DNA from: Thalassospira profundimaris
GTDB taxonomy: Bacteria; Pseudomonadota; Alphaproteobacteria; Rhodospirillales; Thalassospiraceae
Assembly: GCF_003326755.1 (NCBI RefSeq)
Contig: NZ_JPWH01000019.1
Span: 1 to 64,000, forward strand
DNA: 64,000 bases
Direction: 5' to 3'
The notes beneath the pieces were generated by a model, which searched no databases, was not told the origin of the DNA, and saw only the letters and a list, made by a program, of their open reading frames with translations. Position numbers and translations under genes: made by a program. Positions 1-8,452 of the stretch are shown here, in pieces. Position 1 is the stretch's first letter. Every line of letters begins with the position of its first letter.

Positions 1-242
1 ATGAAGGGGCCGATCTGGCGGGGCGGGAAATTGACGACTCCGGCTACCTGTGTGCCAATCAGCTTTTCCGGGCTGTAATATTTTGTGATTTGCGCCGATG
101 TTTTTTTAACACCGATGTCTTCGCCAAAATCGACCCACAACTTGATGGCAGGGCGGCGCGCTTCGGGGAAGGGTTGGGCGTCAATGACTGTTCCCACTCG
201 GATATCGACTTTCAGGAAATCATCGAAACTGATTTCGCTCAT
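1..242 (-). CDS. csaA: CsaA-type tRNA-binding-domain protein, C-terminus cut by window edge
   Basis: The minus strand encodes an N-terminal fragment of about 80 residues starting [19 protein letters not shown] and running off base 1. The VDIRVGTV opening and the later [17 protein letters not shown] and [12 protein letters not shown] segments are hallmarks of CsaA, a small dimeric OB-fold protein of the tRNA-binding EMAP/MetRS-C type. The family is described as an export-related chaperone in Bacillus; its role in alphaproteobacteria is unclear. The ATG at 240-242 is the natural start because the conserved N-terminus begins there. About 30 residues are missing compared with the usual length of about 110. 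It lies downstream of the phasin gene on the same strand, but a terminator separates them. Confidence 0.85.
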   Translation of the reverse strand, partial: MSEISFDDFLKVDIRVGTVIDAQPFPEARRPAIKLWVDFGEDIGVKKTSAQITKYYSPEKLIGTQVAGVVNFPPRQIGPF

Positions 243-389
243 GTGATCCTCCATGCTGTTTGGCATAAAATACCTTTCCCCGGGGCGGGGTGCAAAGGCC
301 GGTCAGGGGCAGGGGAAAATCAGGAGTTTGAGCAAAAACCGGCAAGACGAAGCGATATTCTGTTCTCGGCAATGGGTTTGTCAGACAAA

Positions 390-418
390 GAAAAACGGCA
401 GGGCCAGAGGCCCTACCG
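390..418 (-). terminator. Rho-independent terminator after phasin gene
   Basis: On the minus strand a GGTAGGGCC / GGCCCTGCC hairpin with a 3-nt loop and one mismatch is followed by TTTTT. It lies just after the phasin stop codon and before csaA. Confidence 0.8.
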
Positions 419-460
419 GAAGTTTGATAACGGGAAGTTATCAGAAACTTGCTTTAAAAC

Positions 461-916
461 TTACTTCGCTGCGGCTTCGGTTTTTTCGATCGCGGCTTTC
501 AGTTCGTCCAGCGATTCGGTGAAGCGTGCCTGCAGCAGGCCAAGAGCTTCTTCCTGGGATTTGCTGACCAGGCCGGAAAGTTCCTTGGCATTGGCAAGGG
601 CTTCTTCATAGGCGGTTTTCGCAGCAGCGGTCTGTTTGGCAGCAGCAGCCATCGGGGTGTCACCCGAAGCAGCAGAGAAATCCTTGCCCTGAGTGGTGGC
701 TTTTTCCATCATGGTCTTGAAGATTTCGCTTTGGCGCTGCGCAACAGCCTGGAAGCCGTCAAAAGCAATTTTGTTTGCTTTGGTCAGGGCTTCAACATTC
801 TTGCGCTGAAAGGCCATCATTTCGTTGATGTCAACACCCGGCATTTTGAAGTCGGTGGTGAATTTGGTGAAATCAACGTCAAAAAACGGGTTGGTAGCTT
901 TTTTTGCGGCGGTCAT
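461..916 (-). CDS. phaP: Phasin family protein (PHA granule-associated)
   Basis: A 151-residue, Ala/Lys/Glu-rich, almost entirely helical protein without membrane segments. Its sequence (NPFFDVDFTKFTTDFKMPGVDINEMMAFQRKNVEAL split over residues 10-45, then QRQSEIFKTMMEKA) matches alphaproteobacterial phasins, which coat polyhydroxyalkanoate granules. An upstream in-frame ATG at 937 would add seven residues, but GGAG sits about 9 nt before the ATG at 916, so 916 is the chosen start. A strong terminator follows. Two dyads with TTGTGC/GCACAA half-sites lie upstream, as expected for PHA-responsive control by a PhaR-type repressor (inferred). The symbol phaP is by family only. Confidence 0.85.
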   Translation of the reverse strand: MTAAKKATNPFFDVDFTKFTTDFKMPGVDINEMMAFQRKNVEALTKANKIAFDGFQAVAQRQSEIFKTMMEKATTQGKDFSAASGDTPMAAAAKQTAAAKTAYEEALANAKELSGLVSKSQEEALGLLQARFTESLDELKAAIEKTEAAAK

Positions 917-963
917 TGAAGGGCACTCCATTTTCAATGCGACAATTTATCTAATGAGGCGCT

Positions 964-1039
964 ATTGTGCGCCGCACAATTTCAACTGCAATGTGCCCGA
1001 TTTTACCCTGGGGGTCAAGCATTATTTTGCACTGCACAA
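964..1039 (-). promoter_or_regulatory. Candidate PhaR-like operator pair upstream of phasin
   Basis: A perfect palindrome with arms ATTGTGC and GCACAAT (3-bp spacer) lies at 964-980, and TTGCACTGCACAA lies at 1027-1039. Both carry the GCACAA half-site, 48 and about 110 bases upstream of the phasin start. TGC/GCA dyads are typical of PhaR-controlled phasin promoters; the link to PhaR is inferred. Confidence 0.5.
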
Positions 1040-1192
1040 AAAATCTTGGGTTATGTTTTTGTTGCAGCGGGCAACTTGGAGGTGTTTGGCGCCAAGGGAC
1101 ATGATACCCGCCGGATTATGCCAATAATAACGGGCATTTACGGGCAGAACGGCAGAGAGACATTGTGCTGTTTGACGGGAAAGGCAGGCAGG

Positions 1193-1864
1193 TCAGGTGT
1201 TTTCCCGGGCAGGAGTGTCGCTGTGATCTGTGGCCGTTTTGCGGCAGCGTTGGGTAAATTTGTTTCGCAAGTCTGCCAGACGTGACAGGCCTTTTCCCAG
1301 TTGCACATCCCAGTTGCCGCTCTGGCTCAGGCTTTTATCCAGCAGGGCCATTGTGGGGCCGTAATCAGGTGTCTCGTCATTCAGCCACTGGCGAAAACAG
1401 CGGGCGTAAATCGCGCCCAGACCGGCAACGCGCAAACTGCCATGCAGGCCACCGGTTTCAAAGCCGGCGGCTTCGAGCATCCAGCGCATCGAGGCAAGAC
1501 CGGTTTTGGCGGCACGCGTGCCATCGGCCAGACCAACATCCCCGCAATCCTTCAGGATGGATTTCAGCGCCGGGCGGTAGGGGGCCAGGGCATCAAAGCG
1601 GGCCATGATGACATCCATCAACCGGTCATGGCGGGGCTGATCAAAATCATCTGCGTCCAGTTCGGCCAGAACCTGCTGATCGACCTTTTGCACAAAGGCC
1701 CGCAAAATATCGTTTTTGTTTTGAAACAGCGGATATATCCGGTCCATCGCGACACCGGATTTTTGTGAAATGTCGATCAATGTGACCGAATGCCAGCGCC
1801 GTTCCGCGGCGAGGTCCATTGCGGCGGTTATCACGGTGTCGCGCGGATCTTTTTTGGCTGGCAT
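1193..1864 (-). CDS. TetR/AcrR family transcriptional regulator
   Basis: A 223-residue protein. Residues 1-60 fit a TetR N-terminal helix-turn-helix: DTVITAAMDLAAERRWHSVTLIDISQKSGVAMDRIYPLFQNK (in pieces), with the usual IYPLFQNK recognition-helix ending. The C-terminal ligand domain is not recognisable and no ligand can be assigned. In-frame codons extend to 1957, but AGGAG six bases before the ATG at 1864 fixes that start. It lies 115 bases downstream of proC on the same strand, so co-transcription is possible. General TetR regulators are often repressors of neighbouring genes, but no operator was found here. Confidence 0.8.
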   Translation of the reverse strand: MPAKKDPRDTVITAAMDLAAERRWHSVTLIDISQKSGVAMDRIYPLFQNKNDILRAFVQKVDQQVLAELDADDFDQPRHDRLMDVIMARFDALAPYRPALKSILKDCGDVGLADGTRAAKTGLASMRWMLEAAGFETGGLHGSLRVAGLGAIYARCFRQWLNDETPDYGPTMALLDKSLSQSGNWDVQLGKGLSRLADLRNKFTQRCRKTATDHSDTPARENT

Positions 1865-1979
1865 GGAACGCTCCTGTCTTGCGAAGGACGGACTGCGCCG
1901 TTCGGGTTGTGTGTAACGGCATAGTCTATGATGTGGCGGGGATGGCGACAAATGCAATCCCCGCGCATCGCAAACAGGG

Positions 1980-2795
1980 TTATCCGGCCAGTTCGAGGGA
2001 GCGTTTGCGCGCTGCTTCGACGGCCTTTGTCATCAGGTCCGTCAGGCCGTTTTGCGGGTCCATCAATACATTCAGGGCCGCTGCCGTGGTGCCGCCGGGG
2101 CTGGTGACGTTTTTACGCAGGGTTTCGGCAGTTTCCGGGCTTTGATCGAGCAGGAAGCCCGCCCCCACAATGGTTTGCCGGGCCAGCAGCATGGCCTGGT
2201 CTTCGGGCAGGCCGGCATTCACACCGGCCTTTGCCAGGGCCTCGACCATATGAAAGACATAGGCCGGGCCACTGCCCGATACGGCAGTAACGGCATCCAT
2301 CAGGCTTTCATCATCAATCCAGGAGACTTCGCCAACGGCCTTCAGCAGGGTTTCGCACATGTCGCGCTGGGCGGTGCTGACATAATCGGTCGGGAACATG
2401 ACCGTCATGCCGCGTGACACCGATGACGGGGTGTTGGGCATGGCGCGGACAATGCGGGCGGTTTTGCCAAGTGTCTTGGCAAAGAACGATGTGGTTCGCC
2501 CCGCCGCGACGGACAAAAACACCGTTTCGGCGCGCACCAGGGGCTTATAGAGTTCAAGAATATCGGGCAAAACCTGCGGTTTGACGGCAAAAAGCACGAC
2601 TTGCGGCACGAAGCTTTCGGGCATGTCGGCAAGATCGGTGATGCCGTGAACGCCCAGTCGGGTTTCCAGATGTTCGGCGGTTTCGGCCTGTTCAATGATA
2701 TACACATTGTCCGAATTCAGGCCACGGGCCAGCCAGCCTTCAAGCATGGCGCCACCCATTTTACCGCAGCCGACCAGCAACAAACGTGTTTTCAT
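1980..2795 (-). CDS. proC: Pyrroline-5-carboxylate reductase
   Basis: A 271-residue cytoplasmic enzyme that reduces 1-pyrroline-5-carboxylate to L-proline with NAD(P)H, the last step of proline synthesis. The N-terminal Rossmann motif GCGKMGGAMLEGWL (residues 9-22) binds the cofactor; the signature SGSGPAYVFHMVEALAKAG lies in the dimerisation domain, followed by TSPGGTTAAALNVL. The length matches the family. The order ubiK / ybjN-like / proC on one strand is common in Rhodospirillales; a terminator upstream at 2973-2996 suggests proC has its own promoter in 2800-2970. Confidence 0.95.
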   Translation of the reverse strand: MKTRLLLVGCGKMGGAMLEGWLARGLNSDNVYIIEQAETAEHLETRLGVHGITDLADMPESFVPQVVLFAVKPQVLPDILELYKPLVRAETVFLSVAAGRTTSFFAKTLGKTARIVRAMPNTPSSVSRGMTVMFPTDYVSTAQRDMCETLLKAVGEVSWIDDESLMDAVTAVSGSGPAYVFHMVEALAKAGVNAGLPEDQAMLLARQTIVGAGFLLDQSPETAETLRKNVTSPGGTTAAALNVLMDPQNGLTDLMTKAVEAARKRSLELAG

Positions 2796-2972
2796 GACTT
2801 CCCCTGTTTTGTACCGTGACGTGGATTTTACGCGATTTCAGTTGGTCCGCCTGTGAGCGACCCTAAAGCCGTACCCGTGTTCTAAAGGTGGGTCAAGCAA
2901 TGGCGATAACAAGCCGGGCTTTGCCATTACGGGCAGGGGGATATTAAAGACTGCCATTTGCAGCCCCAACGC

Positions 2973-2996
2973 AAAACACCCTGCCGGGGCAGGGTG
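2973..2996 (-). terminator. Terminator after YbjN-like gene
   Basis: Minus-strand hairpin CACCCTGCC / GGCAGGGTG (perfect arms) followed by TTTTGC, between the YbjN-like stop and the proC start. Confidence 0.7.
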
Positions 2997-3058
2997 CGGG
3001 AGTCGCGGGTGGGCGATATCTGAAAGACAGCTTGCCGGGTGCCTGACGCCGGAGGGAT

Positions 3059-3565
3059 TTAGGCCTGGCCGACGGGTTCGAGCATGGCGTTGGCTAGGGC
3101 CTCGTCCGGGCTTTTGCCGTGCCCCAGGACAAAGTTGAAGGCTGGGAAAAACCGTTCACATTCGGAAATGGCGATTTCGATCAGTTCTTCAAACTGTTCG
3201 GTTGCAGGCGGGACGTCGCCGCCAAATAGCAGGGTGTGGCGAAACAGCGGCATGTTTTCATCCAGCCACAGGCCAAAATGACCGATCCAGAGCTGTTCGT
3301 TGCATTTTGCCAGCAATTCATAGATGCGCGGGCGCACCGGGTCTGGCACGAACAAATCGAAACAGCAGGCGATATGCAGGGCCTCGGCATCGTCACGCCA
3401 GGTGAAATAGACAAGATACGTGCACCAGTGCCCCGGAATCTCGACAACGATCTCGTCAGCACTTCGCCGTTCAAGGTTCCACTGGTTGGTCTGGGCGATG
3501 TCTTCGACAAGCAACAGCGGATTGTCGTCGTCCATTTCGCCGTTATCCTGCATCAGGTCGTTCAT
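3059..3565 (-). CDS. YbjN domain-containing protein
   Basis: A 168-residue soluble acidic protein. The middle (WCTYLVYFTWRDDAEALHIACCFDL, then RPRIYELLAKCNEQLWIGHFGLWLDEN) matches the YbjN family, which has a type III secretion chaperone-like fold; in enterobacteria YbjN affects motility and stress phenotypes, without a known biochemical activity. It sits between ubiK and proC as in many alphaproteobacteria. The ATG at 3565 precedes MNDLMQDNGEMDDD; no strong ribosome site was seen, and the later ATG codons in this stretch remain possible starts. Confidence 0.8.
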   Translation of the reverse strand: MNDLMQDNGEMDDDNPLLLVEDIAQTNQWNLERRSADEIVVEIPGHWCTYLVYFTWRDDAEALHIACCFDLFVPDPVRPRIYELLAKCNEQLWIGHFGLWLDENMPLFRHTLLFGGDVPPATEQFEELIEIAISECERFFPAFNFVLGHGKSPDEALANAMLEPVGQA

Positions 3566-3666
3566 ATAAAATCAATCACAGTCTGTATCGCCAAAGGGCG
3601 CGCACTATAGGGCCGTCCCGGCGGGCTTGCAACCATTGTGGATACAAGGGCGCATTGCGTGAAACA

Positions 3667-3694
3667 CAAAACGGACCAACCGCCGGGTTGATCC
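3667..3694 (-). terminator. Possible terminator after ubiK-like gene
   Basis: Minus-strand hairpin GGATCAACC CGGC GGTTGGTCC with one wobble pair, followed by GTTTTGTG. The T run is short. Confidence 0.45.
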
Positions 3695-3805
3695 GCCCTG
3701 TCATTTCATAAACCCGCAAAGGATAATGGCAAAGGGGACCTTTCTTTTGCAGATGCCGCAAGGTGGCGGGCAAAAAATGCGGATCCGGTCTGCCCTGCGG
3801 TGCGA

Positions 3806-4144
3806 TTATGCGTCCCCGGCCGGTTTGGCCTTGGCGGTTTTTGTGGTCTTGGTACCGGTTTTGGCCGCCGGAGCGGGTTTGTTTTCGGCGGCTTCCAGTT
3901 TTGCCAGACGGTCTTCAAGGGCGGCGACCTGGGTTTCAAGGGCCTCGGCCCGCTGGGCGGATTTGGTGGCGATGTCGCGCATCACATCAAATTCCTCGCG
4001 CGTGACCAGATCCATATTGAGAAGGATTTTCTCAAACTGCTGGCGCACCAGTGCATCAACCTCGCCCTTGACGCCGGTCATGGTGCCCAGGGCACTGTTG
4101 GTAACGCGGGTAAGGTCATCAAGAAGGCGGTTATTGATCTGCAT
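3806..4144 (-). CDS. ubiK: Accessory factor UbiK family protein (BMFP domain)
   Basis: A 112-residue protein: residues 1-80 form an amphipathic helix and coiled coil (LLDDLTRVTNSALGTMTGVKGEV, then QLVTREEFDVMRDIA-like segment and ALETQVAALEDRLAKLEAAE), and a Lys/Ala/Pro-rich tail follows. The MTREEFD-like segment plus trimeric coiled coil is the BMFP/UbiK signature. UbiK assists ubiquinone synthesis as a lipid-binding partner of UbiJ in proteobacteria; that role is carried over by family. It is divergent from hldD across a 225-base gap. Confidence 0.85.
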   Translation of the reverse strand: MQINNRLLDDLTRVTNSALGTMTGVKGEVDALVRQQFEKILLNMDLVTREEFDVMRDIATKSAQRAEALETQVAALEDRLAKLEAAENKPAPAAKTGTKTTKTAKAKPAGDA

Positions 4145-4369
4145 GTCAGGCTCCGGCTGGTAACGGGTTTGAATTTCTTTGCTTATAATATGGTTTTATT
4201 TGCCATTCGGGCAAGTAATCAACCGCCATCGCCGTTTTGTGACGCCTCCTTGCCTTGCCGTGGCGGGTTGTGATGCCTATAAATGCGCCAGACATTTTTC
4301 ATGTTGGCATGATCACGCGTCGCTTGCGCCCGTTCGGCGGACAGGTCACAGCAAAAGCAGGAGAAAACG

Positions 4370-5356
4370 ATGCTTGTCGTTACCGGTGGGGCCGGGTTTA
4401 TCGGGTCCAATATTGTCGCGGCCCTTCAGGATCGTGGGGAAACCGATATCGTTATTGTCGATCGCCTGCGCGACGGCATCAAATGGCGTAACATTGCCAA
4501 GCGCGAATTGCGCGACATTATTCATCCTGATGAATTGCCAGCGTTTCTGGAAGCGCACCCCAACGATATTGACGCGATTTTTCATATGGGCGCGATTTCG
4601 GCCACGACCGAACGTGATGCCGACAAGATCGTTGCCAATAATTTCAAACTGACGACCTTTTTGTGGGAATGGTGTTCGCGCCATTCGGCCCGGCTGATTT
4701 ATGCCTCGTCCGCGGCGACCTATGGTGATGGCAAGCAGGGCTTTGCTGATGTGTTCGAGCAGGACGAACTGGCAAAATTGCAGCCGCTAAATGCCTATGG
4801 CTGGTCCAAACATGCCACCGATCGCCGCTTTCGCCGAATCCTTGATCAAAACGGTTTTCGCCCCAAACAGTGGGCCGGGTTGAAGTTTTTCAATGTTTAC
4901 GGCCCGAACGAATATCACAAGGGCGGGATGCGCTCGGTCGTATCGCAGCTTTATGACAAACTCTCGGCGGGCGAACAGGCGACATTGTTTAAGTCCCACC
5001 ACCCGGATTACGAAGATGGCGGGCAGTTGCGCGATTTTGTCTGGGTTGGGGATGTGGTCAATATCATCATGTGGTTGTATGACCACCCGGATGTTTCCGA
5101 CCTTTTCAATATTGGCACCGGCAAGGCACGCAGTTTCAAGGATTTGGCGCTGGCGGTTTTTGCCGCAATGGGCAAGGAACCCGACATCAAATTTGTGCCC
5201 ACCCCCGAGGCCATTCGGGACAAATACCAGTATTTTACCGAAGCCGACATGTCCAAGCTGCGCGCCAGTGGCTATGACGCGCCGATGACGCCGCTGGAGG
5301 AAGGGGTGCGCCAGTATGTGCAGGACTTCCTTGCGACCGATGACCCGTTTCGTTAA
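4370..5356 (+). CDS. hldD: ADP-L-glycero-D-manno-heptose 6-epimerase
   Basis: A 328-residue extended short-chain dehydrogenase. TGGAGFIGSN (residues 5-14) is the NAD(P)-binding glycine motif; the catalytic Tyr-Lys pair lies in NAYGWSKHATD; KFFNVYGPNEYHKGGMRSV and PTPEAIRDKYQYFTEADMSKL are typical of HldD/RfaD. It converts ADP-D-glycero-manno-heptose to the L-glycero form used for lipopolysaccharide inner core. AGGAG lies seven bases before the ATG. It stands alone, divergent from ubiK. Confidence 0.95.
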   Translation: MLVVTGGAGFIGSNIVAALQDRGETDIVIVDRLRDGIKWRNIAKRELRDIIHPDELPAFLEAHPNDIDAIFHMGAISATTERDADKIVANNFKLTTFLWEWCSRHSARLIYASSAATYGDGKQGFADVFEQDELAKLQPLNAYGWSKHATDRRFRRILDQNGFRPKQWAGLKFFNVYGPNEYHKGGMRSVVSQLYDKLSAGEQATLFKSHHPDYEDGGQLRDFVWVGDVVNIIMWLYDHPDVSDLFNIGTGKARSFKDLALAVFAAMGKEPDIKFVPTPEAIRDKYQYFTEADMSKLRASGYDAPMTPLEEGVRQYVQDFLATDDPFR

Positions 5357-5491
5357 ATCCGTCTGACGGGGCTGTTAGCGCATTTTTTTGTCATTTTTTT
5401 AAATTGCGCTGCCGTGCCATGATCCTGCCGCCTTGTCCTGATTATCAGGGGCGGTGATACCTTAAATGCCATCCGAACGGAGTGCATCCTG

Positions 5492-6337
5492 ATGCTCAGT
5501 CTTGCCTTTCCGGCAATTGATCCTATCGCCATTGCCATTGGCCCGCTGGCTATTCGCTGGTATGCGCTGGCCTATATTGCCGGGCTGATCATCGGGTGGC
5601 GGTATGTTCTGGCCTATATCAACAAGCCGCCCTATGTGATGACCCGCAACCAGGTCGATGACCTGCTGTTTTGGGCGACCATCGGGGTGATTGTGGGTGG
5701 GCGCACGGGATATGTGCTGTTTTACAACCTGGATTTCTATCTGGCGAACCCGTCGCATATCCTTAAGGTATGGGAAGGCGGCATGTCGTTTCATGGTGGA
5801 ATGCTGGGGGTGATTATTGCCGTGTTCTGCTTTGCCCGGCATCGCGGGATTTCGTTTTTGGGTGTGGTGGATGCGGTGGCGGCGGCCGCCCCGATTGGCC
5901 TGTTTTTTGGCCGGATTGCCAATTTCATCAATGGCGAGCTGTTTGGTCGCGTCACCGATGTGCCGTGGGGCATGGTGTTTCCGCGCGGCGGGCCGGAACC
6001 GCGCCACCCCAGCCAGCTTTATGAAGCAGGGCTGGAGGGCATCGCGCTGTTTTGTATTTTGTTTGCCATTTCACGCAGTGAAAAAATGCGGTCCCATACC
6101 GGTGTTGTCGGGGGTGTGTTTCTGGCGGGGTATGGCATCAGCCGTATCATCGTCGAATTTTTCCGCCAGCCCGACCAGCAACTTGGCTATCTGGTTTTTG
6201 GCGCGACGATGGGGCAGCTTTTATCCGTGCCGATGGTGCTGGTCGGGGCGGGGGTTGCGATTTATGGCCTGAAACGCCCGGCCCTTGTCGGTCAGAAACC
6301 CGCCGATGAAAACACTTCCAAAACGGCAAAATCCTGA
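5492..6337 (+). CDS. lgt: Prolipoprotein diacylglyceryl transferase
   Basis: A 281-residue inner-membrane protein with about seven hydrophobic helices. The family hallmarks are clear: MSFHGGMLG with the essential His, GRIANFINGELFGRVTDVPWGM, and RHPSQLYEAGLEG. It transfers diacylglycerol from phosphatidylglycerol to the lipobox Cys of prolipoproteins. CGGAG precedes the ATG. The next gene starts three bases after the stop codon, so lgt, the MidA-like gene and probably pgeF form one operon, an order seen in other alphaproteobacteria. Confidence 0.95.
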   Translation: MLSLAFPAIDPIAIAIGPLAIRWYALAYIAGLIIGWRYVLAYINKPPYVMTRNQVDDLLFWATIGVIVGGRTGYVLFYNLDFYLANPSHILKVWEGGMSFHGGMLGVIIAVFCFARHRGISFLGVVDAVAAAAPIGLFFGRIANFINGELFGRVTDVPWGMVFPRGGPEPRHPSQLYEAGLEGIALFCILFAISRSEKMRSHTGVVGGVFLAGYGISRIIVEFFRQPDQQLGYLVFGATMGQLLSVPMVLVGAGVAIYGLKRPALVGQKPADENTSKTAKS

Positions 6338-6340
6338 ACC

Positions 6341-7474
6341 ATGACTGCTAATGCAAACCCGACATCGCCGCTGCTGGATCATTTAAAGCGCCGGATTTCG
6401 ATTACCGGGCCGATTTCGGTTGCCGATTATATGACCGAAGCCCTGGGCCACCCGCAATGGGGCTATTATCGCAAGCAGGACCCGTTCGGCCAGGCGGGGG
6501 ATTTTGTGACCGCGCCAGAAATAAGCCAGATGTTTGGCGAATTGATTGGCCTGTGGGCGGCGGTGACCTGGCAGCAGATGGGCAGCCCGTCGCATCTGCA
6601 CCTGGTGGAACTGGGGCCGGGGCGCGGCACCCTAATGGCCGATGCCCTGCGTGCGGTGCGCAATGTGCCGGGTTTTTGCGATGCCCTGACCGTGCACTTT
6701 GTCGAAACCAGCCCGGTTTTGCGCACCCACCAGCAAACATCGATTATGCCATATGGCATTCCCGCCGTGTGGCATGACAGTTTCGAGGATATTCCCGAAA
6801 ACCGGCATGCGCCGATGATCGTTATTGCCAACGAGTTTTTCGATGCCCTGCCGGTGCGCCAGTTTCAGTTTGGCAAGGATGGCTGGCGCGAACGGCTGGT
6901 GGCGATTGCAGCGGAAACCGGCGAGCTTTGTTTTGCCAATGGCCCCCTGAGCCCGATGACCGATGCCCTGGTGCCGGTGAAATTGCGCCCGACCGCCAAG
7001 ATCGGCGATGTGTTCGAGGTGTCACCGGTGGCGATTTCGATTGCCAACCAGATTGCGCAGCGCATCAACCGCGATGGCGGGGCGGCCCTGATGATTGATT
7101 ATGGTCATCCCCACAGTGCCTTTGGCGATACCCTGCAGGCCCTGCGGAACCATAAATATCACCCGGTTCTTTCGCAGCCGGGCGATGCCGATTTGACCAC
7201 CCATGTCGATTTTGGTGCCCTGGCGCGTACCTTTAGCCAGGCCGATGCCCGTACCGGAGCGGTGCTGGGTCAGGGGACATTTTTAAAAATGCTGGGCATT
7301 GAGCAGCGGGCGGAATTGCTTAAGCAGTCCGCTACCGCCGATCAGGCAACGGCGATTGATGCCGCCCTTGACCGCCTGGTGGATGCCGACCAGATGGGAA
7401 CGCTTTTTAAAGTGTTGATCGCCTATGGTCGTGAAACCGCGCCACCCCCCTGTGTGAGCGGGGCGGAGGGATAA
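6341..7474 (+). CDS. Class I SAM-dependent methyltransferase, MidA/NDUFAF7 family
   Basis: A 377-residue cytoplasmic protein. GDFVTAPEISQMFGELIG (about residues 50-67) is the family hallmark, and LVELGPGRGTLMADALR is the SAM-binding loop; IANEFFDALPVRQF and LMIDYGH follow. Its mitochondrial homologue NDUFAF7/MidA methylates an arginine of the complex I subunit NDUFS2, so a role in NADH dehydrogenase assembly is possible but not shown in bacteria. Three bases separate it from lgt. Confidence 0.88.
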   Translation: MTANANPTSPLLDHLKRRISITGPISVADYMTEALGHPQWGYYRKQDPFGQAGDFVTAPEISQMFGELIGLWAAVTWQQMGSPSHLHLVELGPGRGTLMADALRAVRNVPGFCDALTVHFVETSPVLRTHQQTSIMPYGIPAVWHDSFEDIPENRHAPMIVIANEFFDALPVRQFQFGKDGWRERLVAIAAETGELCFANGPLSPMTDALVPVKLRPTAKIGDVFEVSPVAISIANQIAQRINRDGGAALMIDYGHPHSAFGDTLQALRNHKYHPVLSQPGDADLTTHVDFGALARTFSQADARTGAVLGQGTFLKMLGIEQRAELLKQSATADQATAIDAALDRLVDADQMGTLFKVLIAYGRETAPPPCVSGAEG

Positions 7475-7536
7475 TGGCGATGGCAAACGTGCCCGATTGT
7501 TTCACGCGTGGAAGATGAACCGGACGGAGGATGCTG

Positions 7537-8340
7537 ATGCCAGACAAGCTGATCAAAACCGATAGCGGTGTTTCCTATCTGACATCGGATGTGTTTGGCG
7601 GCATTGATGGCCTGAAACATGGCTTTTTCACCCGGGAAGGCGGGGTGAGCAACGGTATCCATGCCGGTTTGAATGTGGGTTTTGGCTCGGATGATGATGC
7701 GGAAATTGTGGCCCGTAACCGTGCACTTGCGGCCGGGGCATTCGGGACCACATCTGATCGGCTGACGACGGTTTACCAGGTGCATGGCACCAATGTTGCG
7801 GTGCTTGAACGCCCGCTTACGCGTGATGAACTGCCCCGGGCGGATGCGATGGTGACGGACCGGGAAAATGTCATGCTGGGTATTTTGACGGCCGACTGTA
7901 CGCCGGTCCTATTTTGTGATCCGGTCAAGCGGGTGATTGGCGCATGCCATTCGGGCTGGCGCGGATCGTTTGAGGGTGTGTCGGAAAGCACGGTTCTGGC
8001 AATGGAAAAGCTGGGCGCGAAACGGGCCAATATTGTTGCGGCCATTGGCCCCTGCATTGGCCGGGCTTCCTATGAGGTGGATGCGGGGTTTCGCGAGCGG
8101 ATTCTCTCTGGTCCGCGCGGGGAGGCGGATTTGTTTGATCCCTCGGTGCGCGAGGGGCATTTCATGTTTGATTTGCCGGAATATGTATATCGGCGCACCT
8201 GTGATACCGGTATTGCGCGAGTTGCGCTTCTGGCCCGCGACACCCTGGCCGAAGAGGCGCTGTTTTACAGTTATCGCCGGACCACATTGCGCGGTGAACC
8301 GGACTATGGACGCCAGCTTTCGGCGATTATGCTTGGCTAG
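7537..8340 (+). CDS. pgeF: Purine nucleoside phosphorylase / peptidoglycan editing factor (laccase-domain, YfiH)
   Basis: A 267-residue protein with metal-site motifs of the YfiH/PgeF family: VYQVHGTNVAV, LTADCTPVLF, ACHSGWRGSFEG and AAIGPCIGRASYEV. Members act as purine nucleoside phosphorylase/deaminase and, in E. coli, edit peptidoglycan precursors. GGAGG lies at 7526-7530 directly against the upstream ATG 7531, so the ATG at 7537 with a six-base spacer is the better start. It is likely co-transcribed with lgt and the MidA-like gene. Confidence 0.9.
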   Translation: MPDKLIKTDSGVSYLTSDVFGGIDGLKHGFFTREGGVSNGIHAGLNVGFGSDDDAEIVARNRALAAGAFGTTSDRLTTVYQVHGTNVAVLERPLTRDELPRADAMVTDRENVMLGILTADCTPVLFCDPVKRVIGACHSGWRGSFEGVSESTVLAMEKLGAKRANIVAAIGPCIGRASYEVDAGFRERILSGPRGEADLFDPSVREGHFMFDLPEYVYRRTCDTGIARVALLARDTLAEEALFYSYRRTTLRGEPDYGRQLSAIMLG

Positions 8341-8381
8341 TTTGCACTGCCGATGACGAAAGGGTTTGCGTCGTGCCCCAT

Positions 8382-8444
8382 ATGATCATGTTGTTTGCCT
8401 TTATCATCATTGCGTCGATGGTGGGCTGTGTGGCGATGATGTGA
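8382..8444 (+). CDS. Possible 20-residue membrane peptide
   Basis: An ATG-to-TGA frame encodes MIMLFAFIIIASMVGCVAMM, a single hydrophobic helix, in the 112-base gap between pgeF and the lipoprotein gene. No convincing ribosome site is present, so it may be chance; the pure transmembrane composition is the only support. Confidence 0.25.
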   Translation: MIMLFAFIIIASMVGCVAMM

Positions 8445-8452
8445 AAACAGAT

